A stretch of 64,000 nucleotides of DNA from Sphingobacteriales bacterium (lineage in GTDB: Bacteria; Bacteroidota; Bacteroidia; Sphingobacteriales; Sphingobacteriaceae). The stretch's first letter is position 1. Each line of letters opens with the position of its first letter. Below, in pieces: positions 10,609-19,500 of this stretch. Where the stretch lies: NCBI GenBank assembly GCA_028288165.1, contig JAQBOG010000035.1, positions 62,001 through 126,000 on the forward strand. The letters are read 5' to 3'. The notes under the pieces are model-generated. The model saw only the letters and a list, made by a program, of their open reading frames with translations. It was not told where the DNA came from and made no database searches. The position numbers and the translations under genes are program-made.

Positions 10609-13600
10609 ATGACAGTTAAGGTTATATTTCTTTTATCACAAAAGCTAAAGCGATTTTTGCTGCTGATCTGTATGTTCAGCTGCACTTTTAGTTTTTTAAA
10701 TTTTGTATCTCCTAACAAAACGTTCGCTCAAGAAGAAACATCACCTGAAGAAATATCCGTATTTGTAAATGTTCCGGGGTTGGGAGGAAGTGAATTAGAT
10801 GCTGTTATCAAAAAAGAGGAAGTATACCTTTCTATTAGAGATTTATTTGATTACTTAAAAATAAACAATAAGCCATCGTCTGATCTTGATTCTGTTTCCG
10901 GATTTTTTCTTACCCAAAAAAATACGTTTGTAATAGATAGAATTAATAATCATATCATTCTACAAGATAAAACCTACCCGCTTGATAAGGATGACCTGAT
11001 TCCAACGAGCAACAACTTATACATCAAATCATCTGTTTTGGGTAAAGTGTTCGGGCTGGACTGCGATTTTAATTTCAGGAGCCTGTCAGTTAACCTAAAT
11101 ACAAAATTAGACCTTCCGATTATTCGAGCGAAACGCCAGGCACTTCTGCGAAGTAATATAAACAAACTAAGAAGTGAAATTACGGCCGATTCAATCATCA
11201 GAAGAAAGTATTCCACATTTAATATGGGCGCTGCAGATTGGTCAGTAACGTCAAGCCAACAACAAGGAAGTGATCCGTTTGCGATGCTAAACTTACGACT
11301 GGGTTCAATGATTGGCGGAGGAGAAGCGAATGTTTCTTTAAATTATAATACACAACAAAGCTTTAAGCTAAAGCAACAAAACTACCTATGGCGATATGCC
11401 AATAATGATCGTCATACTGTGAGACAGGTGATAGCAGGCAAAGTACAAACTTCATCTGTATCTTCCTTGTTTGCACCGGTTGTGGGATTTCAGATTACTA
11501 ACTCACCTACAACTTTGCGAAAATCCTTCGGCACCTATTCACTTTCGGACTATACGGAGCCTGATTGGGCTGTTGAGCTTTATATAAACCATATATTGGT
11601 TGATTATGTTAAAGCAGATGCCGCTGGTTTTTTTACATTTCAGGTGCCCATGGTTTATGGTAATATTGCTTTGCAACTCCGCTTTTATGGACCAGCAGGT
11701 GAGGAGCGAACCAAAGAACAAATTATAGATGTGCCTTATAACTTCCTGCCAAGAAATGAGGCGGAATACACACTAACGGCTGGTCTGCTTGAAGATGGTG
11801 AACAGAGCCGGTTTTCCAGGCTGGATTTTAAATATGGGCTGAATCGCAGAATAACCGTTGGCACGGGTATGGAATATTTGTCTTCTATTTCTTCAGCTGC
11901 ATCTGCTATGCCCTTTGTAAATGCATCGGTTAGCCTGGCTCCAAATATGATTTTATCAGCTGACTATACATATGATGTTCGTGCAAGAGCCTTGCTGAAT
12001 TATAGAAGGCCGTCTGGCTTATTATTTGAATTAAATTATACCCGGTATAAAGCAGGACAGCAGGCCATTTATAATAACTTTTTAGAAGAACGAAAAGCAA
12101 TGGTTTCCAGGCAATTTAAAGGGCATGTATTTCCTGTATTTACTAAGCTCACCATTAACCAAACTGTATTTGCTACTGCTAAGCAAACCATATGCGATTT
12201 GTTATTGTCAGGAAACTTTAAGAATATAAGCAGCAATCTAACTACTTACGCCCAATTTATAAATGATGATTATTATCGTATCTATAGTAATTTATCTTTT
12301 GTATTCAGACTTCCCCGTAAATATACCTTAAGGCCGCAGCTTCAATATGGTTATCAAACCAACACCATTAATAGCCTGAGGTTTGATATTGACAAACAGT
12401 TATTTGGCCATGGGTTTCTGAATATTACCTATGATAATAATTTAAATTATAACACCCAGAGTTTCAGTTTAGGCTTGCGTTTTGACCTTTCGGCTGTAAG
12501 AGCATCGTTTACGGCCCGTCAGGCAAACAACAGAGCTAGCTTTACTCAATCGTTTAGGGGTGGTTCTCTTTATGATAGAAAAACCAAGTACTTTAAATTT
12601 AATGACCGAAATAATGTGGGAAGGGGCGGCCTTGTTGTTTCCTCATACCTGGATTTAAATTTAAATAATCACAGGGATATAGATGAACCCAAATTAGAGG
12701 GACTTAAGTTAAAAATAAACGGTGGCCGTGTTCAGAATAGTAGTAAAGATACCACCATTCGGGTCTTAGATCTGGAACCGTATGCTAGTTACCTCCTTGA
12801 ACTTGACAAGGGTAGCTTTGACAATATTGCCTGGCAGTTCAAAAATTCGACTTTTAAAGTAACGATAGATCCTAATAATCTCAAAGTCATTGAAGTGCCC
12901 GTTTATGTAAAAGGTGAGGCCTCTGGTATGGTATTTCAATCAACTAATGATTCGATTGGCCAAGGCAGAATAAATATAAAGATTTATCGTAATGGTGGTT
13001 TTCTTGCGGGGACTGCCACAACAGAAGATGATGGTTATTTCACGTTTCTTGGCTTGGATCCTGGAATTTATACGGCAATGGTTGATCGGCAGCAATTATC
13101 CAGATTAAAAATGTGGGCGAATCCTTCATTATTATCTTTTGAAGTTAAAGCGTCCATAGAGGGTGACATCGTAAGCGATCTTCAATTTAAACTGGAGTCA
13201 ACAAAAGAATTACCAGTAACAGTAGGAACTACTATTTCAAAAACTACTATTCCGGAACGTAAAACCACAATTCCCGAAATTCAATTAAAAACAGTAGAGT
13301 CTGATGTTAAAAAAGTAAAGCCGGACGTTAAAACTAAAGCCCAAACTAGTTTACAGAGAGATTTGTTAAAGGAGAATGTTGAAATTTACTACTTAGTAAT
13401 GGTAGGAAAGGTTGCTAACGAAGGAAGCATTAAAGAAGCTAAGTTATTCATTACTCAAACGTTGGGCAAAAAGTCAACCGAAACAGTTAGAAAAGGTGTA
13501 TATTTCAGTTTGAGAATTATGAGCTTCCAAGACCGGATTACTTCCGAGCTAGCATATAGAAAGTTAATTAAGGCCGGATTAAATGGGTACTTCCTTTATA

Positions 13601-13635
13601 TAGAACAATCTAAAACAAAGGCTCTTCAGAAATAA
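10609..13635 (+). CDS. Usher-like outer-membrane protein with SPOR-like C-terminus
   Basis: 1008 aa; usher-like beta-barrel stretches (YSLSDYTEPDWAVELYINHILVDYVKADAAGFFTFQVPMVYGN...), carboxypeptidase-regulatory-like segment (AGTATTEDDGYFTFLGLDPGIY), repeat-like C-terminus. Confidence 0.72.
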   Translation: MTVKVIFLLSQKLKRFLLLICMFSCTFSFLNFVSPNKTFAQEETSPEEISVFVNVPGLGGSELDAVIKKEEVYLSIRDLFDYLKINNKPSSDLDSVSGFFLTQKNTFVIDRINNHIILQDKTYPLDKDDLIPTSNNLYIKSSVLGKVFGLDCDFNFRSLSVNLNTKLDLPIIRAKRQALLRSNINKLRSEITADSIIRRKYSTFNMGAADWSVTSSQQQGSDPFAMLNLRLGSMIGGGEANVSLNYNTQQSFKLKQQNYLWRYANNDRHTVRQVIAGKVQTSSVSSLFAPVVGFQITNSPTTLRKSFGTYSLSDYTEPDWAVELYINHILVDYVKADAAGFFTFQVPMVYGNIALQLRFYGPAGEERTKEQIIDVPYNFLPRNEAEYTLTAGLLEDGEQSRFSRLDFKYGLNRRITVGTGMEYLSSISSAASAMPFVNASVSLAPNMILSADYTYDVRARALLNYRRPSGLLFELNYTRYKAGQQAIYNNFLEERKAMVSRQFKGHVFPVFTKLTINQTVFATAKQTICDLLLSGNFKNISSNLTTYAQFINDDYYRIYSNLSFVFRLPRKYTLRPQLQYGYQTNTINSLRFDIDKQLFGHGFLNITYDNNLNYNTQSFSLGLRFDLSAVRASFTARQANNRASFTQSFRGGSLYDRKTKYFKFNDRNNVGRGGLVVSSYLDLNLNNHRDIDEPKLEGLKLKINGGRVQNSSKDTTIRVLDLEPYASYLLELDKGSFDNIAWQFKNSTFKVTIDPNNLKVIEVPVYVKGEASGMVFQSTNDSIGQGRINIKIYRNGGFLAGTATTEDDGYFTFLGLDPGIYTAMVDRQQLSRLKMWANPSLLSFEVKASIEGDIVSDLQFKLESTKELPVTVGTTISKTTIPERKTTIPEIQLKTVESDVKKVKPDVKTKAQTSLQRDLLKENVEIYYLVMVGKVANEGSIKEAKLFITQTLGKKSTETVRKGVYFSLRIMSFQDRITSELAYRKLIKAGLNGYFLYIEQSKTKALQK

Positions 13636-13753
13636 ATCTCGCTTGTTTTTTAGCTTAATAACTTTAAAAATATCCTTTTAAATTTATATCCTGCCTTCTT
13701 AGCGTAAAGACTTCCAACAACAAAACTTCAAAAAAAGCATCAATCGGGCCATG

Positions 13754-14311
13754 CTAAATACCAAGGTTGTTCATGTGTTTCACTCGTTGCCCTGTGGTGG
13801 AATTTTTTGTGACTTTATCACACATTTTCTCCATAATGTTTTTTAGCTGATGAATGTGCCGTTGAGTATGATAAATGATGAAATAAAATATTTCGAGCCT
13901 CGTTATTTCGCCAAGAATAGGATGATTGCAGGTTTTAGATAAATCGGTTGTTTTGATAAGATCTTTTAACTGCTGAGATGTTTTACTAAGATTATCCAAT
14001 AGGTTTTCTTTTTGATAAATGCCTGCAGGAGGGACGATTTTTTCAGGCGAATTCAGCTTTGAATTAAAGTTTAGCATCATTTCTTTAAAACCTTTTACAT
14101 TCTCATCTGGCTGTCTTTCCGTTGTTTTAGAAGGGCCATTTAAGATATTGAGAAACAAAATATCCGACCTTAAAATATGTTCTGCCAGCTGAGCGGCCGT
14201 CCAGCTGCCTTCAAAAGGACTGGTATTAAATTCCTCGTTGTTAAACGACAAGAGAAGCCGTAATAGTTCTTCTGTGGTATCATTAAATTCAGAAGCCAGT
14301 TCTTTTTCCAT
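13754..14311 (-). CDS. DinB-like family protein
   Basis: SWTAAQLAEHILRSDILFLNIL and YHTQRHIHQLKNI, typical DinB_2 His pattern. Confidence 0.8.
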   Translation of the reverse strand: MEKELASEFNDTTEELLRLLLSFNNEEFNTSPFEGSWTAAQLAEHILRSDILFLNILNGPSKTTERQPDENVKGFKEMMLNFNSKLNSPEKIVPPAGIYQKENLLDNLSKTSQQLKDLIKTTDLSKTCNHPILGEITRLEIFYFIIYHTQRHIHQLKNIMEKMCDKVTKNSTTGQRVKHMNNLGI

Positions 14312-14353
14312 AAATCAATTTGATAAAAAGATAATTTAATTATTGAATGGTTA

Positions 14354-14728
14354 TTAATGTTCAAGAACTGACAGTATATTTCCTGCCGGATCTTTAAACC
14401 AGGCAATTATAGGCCCCATGCCACGGTAGATTCCTTTTTCATCCGTTTTTAAGTTTTCGTAATCGTATTGTTCGAAAACTATCCCTAGTTTTTGAAGTTC
14501 ATCAACAGCCTGTTCAATATTTCCAACAGGGAAATTTAATATAGTAAAGGTTGCCGGAATATGATTCGGTTTTTCATAGATCAAAATCGGAGTAACTCCT
14601 TCGATGTTTAATTCGAGCATATACGGTTTTTGAGTTACCTGTAAACCCAAAACTTCACCATAAAACTGTTTGGCTTTCTCCAGACTATCTACCGAAAACC
14701 CACTAAATGCTTTTGATTGCTTTAACAT
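14354..14728 (-). CDS. VOC family (glyoxalase-like) protein
   Basis: FSVDSLEKAKQFYGEVLGLQV...GPIIAWFKDPAGNILSVLE. Confidence 0.9.
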   Translation of the reverse strand: MLKQSKAFSGFSVDSLEKAKQFYGEVLGLQVTQKPYMLELNIEGVTPILIYEKPNHIPATFTILNFPVGNIEQAVDELQKLGIVFEQYDYENLKTDEKGIYRGMGPIIAWFKDPAGNILSVLEH

Positions 14729-15058
14729 AAAACCTGATTTTTAATGTAAATTCTAAATAAACAGAAAACTTACCCAAACTATGCCAACATTAACAAAGGA
14801 ACTGCTTGTTTAGTTAAGTAAACTTACAGTATTGGAATATGTCTGGTAAGGTGTAAATACGCCAATCTAAGGGATGATTGCGACTTTTTGTTAAATCCAA
14901 CAATAACTGATATGCTCTTTCATTACATTATTTCCAGTGGTCAGATGATAGCACTAACTCAGAGGAATAGTGGTGGAATCGAATTTGCCCATATGAGTGG
15001 TGCGGTGATAGCATCGATTGCGGAAATGACATTTGGATTTACCTAACTTAGCAAGTAC

Positions 15059-15616
15059 ATGAAAGCCCCGAACCCCGAAGAAATCCCAAGATCAATCATA
15101 AAAGGAAGTGGGTTTGTGAATGCTGATTTCGGTTCTTTGGGAGATAAGGGTAAGTTGCTCTTATTGGATACAAGGTGTGTTGTGGTAGGGCTCGGCGATA
15201 TACCACATACTGTATTTGCCACACCTCAATTTAGTGACGTCGAGCTTCCCTTAAAATTTAGCGAGAACATATTTGAAGTTAAAAATTTTGTATTTCAAGC
15301 TACCTTTTCATCAGAATTAAGGATGAAAAACCAATTTTGTAAAATTCCAGAATGGCTAATTAATTTTAAAAATATTGAATCTCTAATTTTAGACTTGGTA
15401 GAATTAGATGATCTGGCGTTTCTAAAAGATCTACCCATTCAGTATCTCACCTTCCAGAACGCCAAGATTAATGACGAAAATAGATTAATTGATGCAATTA
15501 AACAGTTAAAGCAGTTGAAAGGTATTACGGTCAACAATAAATTCTCAGCCAACTTAATTCAATTAATCGAAGTTGAACTTCCAGAATTGGTATTGACTTA
15601 TGTCTCGGAAGAATAA
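15059..15616 (+). CDS. Hypothetical protein
   Basis: 185 aa, LRR-like C-terminal half; convergent with the Imm49-like gene. Confidence 0.6.
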   Translation: MKAPNPEEIPRSIIKGSGFVNADFGSLGDKGKLLLLDTRCVVVGLGDIPHTVFATPQFSDVELPLKFSENIFEVKNFVFQATFSSELRMKNQFCKIPEWLINFKNIESLILDLVELDDLAFLKDLPIQYLTFQNAKINDENRLIDAIKQLKQLKGITVNNKFSANLIQLIEVELPELVLTYVSEE

Positions 15617-15712
15617 AAATGCTTAACAGTTGACTCGCTCACTTCTATCAAGGGTACCATTGCTTGCTTAGGTGCGCCTATTAAGCCTTCACGCAAATAG
15701 CCATTAATGAGA

Positions 15713-16537
15713 TCACCCATCAATCAAATGCTGTACAAGGTAATCGGATGTATGCTCTATTTTAAATTCGTAATCTTTTGCCATTACGGTTATTGCGGTT
15801 ATAGGTAATGAAATCAATCCGTTAGGAATGTTTTTTGGTTCCTTAGTCCAATACTTTTTATGCAGGTCCAAAGCGTTTAATAACATTTCGTTAAAATCTT
15901 TTTCATCATTGGTAAATATCGGAGTAAACATATCGATCAATGGGCCATCCATATAAAGTGCATAATTGTACGTTTCATCGGGCATACTACCTTCTTTAAT
16001 TTCATTAGCTGCTGCTAAAAGATTTTGTCCGTGGGGTTCGCCCTTTATAAATAAGCGTTGTAAGAATTTAGCAAATAGCAAACTGTATGTACCACCGGTA
16101 GTTTCATCTTGTTGGTTGACAATATCTAAATTAATAGCACAGAAATCGTGCACAACGTCCATCTTTCTTCGGGCTAATGCAGCCAGGTATCCCAGCATCC
16201 AATTTTGATCAGAAACAGAATAGTCTTTATCGTCAGCAGTAACCTGATGTTGATTTCCCTGAAAATTAATGGTAATGGGAGTGCCAATGTTTGTGGCCAT
16301 TTGATATTTAGCCAATGAAGCATCGATAAACAAATCCAGATAATATAATTGTTTTTCGATTGGAAGAGCAACTGCCGCACTATTGCAAAAATTTTCAAAT
16401 GATAATCTTTCCAATCCCCTAATCAGTAGGAAGTTGCCGCTATTCAGTTTTTTTAAGTACGAATCGATGTTTTCACCGTTAAGAACAATATTACTTTCTA
16501 CTACTTCTGTTTTAAATGGATGTCTTTTTACGAACAT
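15713..16537 (-). CDS. Imm49-like immunity protein
   Basis: Resembles the Imm49 pattern: QNWMLGYLAALARRKMDVVHDFCAI...DFNEMLLNALDLHKKYW...GLISLPITAITVMAKDYEFKIEHTSDYLVQHLIDG; starts 10 nt after the toxin stop. Confidence 0.72.
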   Translation of the reverse strand: MFVKRHPFKTEVVESNIVLNGENIDSYLKKLNSGNFLLIRGLERLSFENFCNSAAVALPIEKQLYYLDLFIDASLAKYQMATNIGTPITINFQGNQHQVTADDKDYSVSDQNWMLGYLAALARRKMDVVHDFCAINLDIVNQQDETTGGTYSLLFAKFLQRLFIKGEPHGQNLLAAANEIKEGSMPDETYNYALYMDGPLIDMFTPIFTNDEKDFNEMLLNALDLHKKYWTKEPKNIPNGLISLPITAITVMAKDYEFKIEHTSDYLVQHLIDG

Positions 16538-16547
16538 AATTTTAAAA

Positions 16548-19500
16548 TTATTTTAATTTGAATTGTTTGATTTCCACTGGCAAAAGATTCCCATTTGCGT
16601 CAACCTTTTGCGTTACTTTATAATAATCAAGTCTTCCTTCATCAAGTGCAGCTTCTATTTTCGATGCAATTTTGGCATCTTCACCACCCCGGGCTTTCAT
16701 TTCTCTAATTGTTTCCCGAAGATAAGGTTCAGTACCTTGTTCGGCAATTTTTCCGCCCTGTACTTTTTTACTGCCAACATCTGCGCTTCCACCTTTGGCT
16801 TCAACTACTTGAACTCTGTCTACCACTTTTACCTTGCCTGTTGCGGGGTCCACATACACAGATTCAGTATAAACCTTGTCTAAAGTACGGCTTCCCTTGC
16901 CGGTATAATCTGGTTTTGCACCAAATTTTTCTTTCATGGCCAAATCAGAAGCCTGTTCTCCCAATTTTTCGCTTTGATCGATTACCTTTTTATTTGCCTG
17001 ATTATATTCGTCTGTTCCTTTAGCGAGTTTATCTCTTTCCGCGAGGGCTTTGTCCCGTGCTAGTTTTGTTTCCTTAAGAGCTTTTGCTTCCTCGGTTTTC
17101 ATTCCACTGGTATCGATTTTCTCAACCCGATCTTTAGGTTTTGTCGATGTTGGGTCTGGTTCGTATTTGGCTTCCACATCAATTTTTCGCGGAGCCTTTC
17201 CGTCGAAGTCTTTGAAGCTTTTTGTTGCTGGATCATACACACGTTGCTTACCTACTGTATCGCCATTTTTTACGTAAAGTGGTTCGCCATCGCCATTAGC
17301 ACGCCAGTGATAGCCCGGCTCGGCATCTGGTAAATCCATGACACGAGCTTTCTTTCCACCTTCGCTAAAGCTTTCATATTCAATCTTCTTCACTTTTTCA
17401 TCAAACGCCTCTAAGTCCTTCATCACTGCTGGATCTTCTGGAGCTTTAGTCATTCGTTCCCTGATTTCCTTTAGCTCTTTTGCTAATTCAGGGTTCTCTC
17501 TGAGCATTTCCCTGTGGCTAATTTCGTACACTTTACAATCGGTGCACTCTACGATGTGACCTTCTCTGTCACTTTTTAGTTTATGACCATCTTTTGTTTC
17601 TCCTCTGTTGGCAACGCCTTCATCATTCTGTGCTTTCTTAGCAAAGTCCTCCGCTTTTTGCTGATCAGCAGTTTTCGCTTCAGGTTCTGATTTTGCCTTT
17701 GCTTCTGCCTCCGCTTCAGTTTTTGCTTTTGGTTCTGCTTTTGGTTCTGGTTTTGTTATTGGTTCAACCTCTTTTGGTAATGGTTCCACTTCCGTTTTAG
17801 GTCCTCCAGGTAATTCTTCTTTCGGAACGGTTGGTTTTTCCGGTTCACCAAAGCCCAGTTTTTCTTTAACGCCGCCAATTTTCCCTTTCATGGTTTTACG
17901 ACCTTCTCCAAATGCCTTGGCAGTTCTTGAAGCTCCTTGTCCGAATTTACTCTCTTTTAATGCCCCTGCGGTTGCTTTTAGCCCTTTTGCTACTGTAGGA
18001 AATGCCTTGCCAAGCACGGTTCCTATTTTTTTCAAACCTGCCATTAAACCTTGAGCAATTTTACCGCCTATCGCACCGAGTAGCAGCAAGGCTACCATGA
18101 TGCCAAGGGTTAAACCACTGTTTGCTATGCGTTGATAAGCATATAGAATACGATCACGACCAGTTTTTACCTGTCCACTAGTATATTGACGAGGACCTTC
18201 TTCTTGGGCATTTGCTTCTGCTGCATGTACTTCTCCGGCAGTTTGCTCTTTTGGGGGAGTTGGGGCAGACTCTATTTCATCATCATCTGTATCAATTAAG
18301 TCATAAACAGCTTTGGCAATTACAGCTGTTTCAGTTGCTATCATCGAAATCATAATCCCTTCACCAATCGCTATACCGACCTCAAATCCCGCACCGGCAC
18401 CAGGTATTGCACCCACACCTACTCCGAATATGCCACCTAAAATAGCTCCTATCACTACACCACCAATCACAATCCAGCCAGCAAAAGCTCCCACAGTCAT
18501 ATTGAGGGCTTGCATCCATTCTAAACCGCCATCAATTACCTTACTAAATTCTCCATCCCACAGGTCGTTCCACATTTGCGGAATCAATCGCCATAGTTTA
18601 GGTGCATCTTCCCACAGCGGACTACCTTCAGCAAATGGCCATATCAAGAACCAAATCATTTTCTTAGCCTCTGACCACCAGTTAGCTATTAAATGATTGA
18701 TGCTTGGGGTTAGGTATTTCATAATACCTGTAATGTGTTTGGCCGTTGCTAAACCAACCAAAGCCAAAGCCTTTTTTATTTCGCCTTCTGCACTACCGGG
18801 TATGTCTTGAATATAAGGGTCTAAAAATTCTTTTGCTTTCTCTTCTAAAATTTCAGGATGATCCCAGATAAGAAGAAAACCGTCAATCATGTACTTAAAG
18901 AGCGCATATTGTTTTTCGATATCATTCAAAAAGGCCATCACCTTGATGAAGCCGACAACTATAAACTCAATAACTGAAAGCGCAATATTTAATGCTTCCT
19001 GTACCACGGCCAAAATCGTATCCACAATTTCCGCGAAGGTGTCTATGATAGCAGCAACAATCTCTTTGAACTTATCAAACGCTTCATTCGTTGCAGTAAC
19101 AGCCGTATCAACTGCTGAGTCAATTTTAGCGTTTATAGCGTCTCGTATAGTTGGGAAGGCTGCAAAAGCGATATCTATAAAGCCTTTCAATATGGCGCCA
19201 AAACCTTTAATCAGTCCAACAATTGCTTTGCGAACTAATTCTATAACCGCCATTGCCAGTTTTTTGGCTTTGTCAAATACCCATTTCAGGGCAGCTCTGA
19301 GTTTATCGAAAATGAAATTAACCGCCTTTTTTAATTTGTCAATTACAAATGAGGCAGCATCGGCTAACCATCCGAAGAAGCCACCACTGTCTTCCTCTGA
19401 TTTTTTCTTTTCCTCTTCCGCTTCTTTTTTCGAGGCAGCAGTCTTTTCTGCAGCTTCCTTATTGGCATCATCGTAGTGCTTTTTAGCATCCACATTGCCC

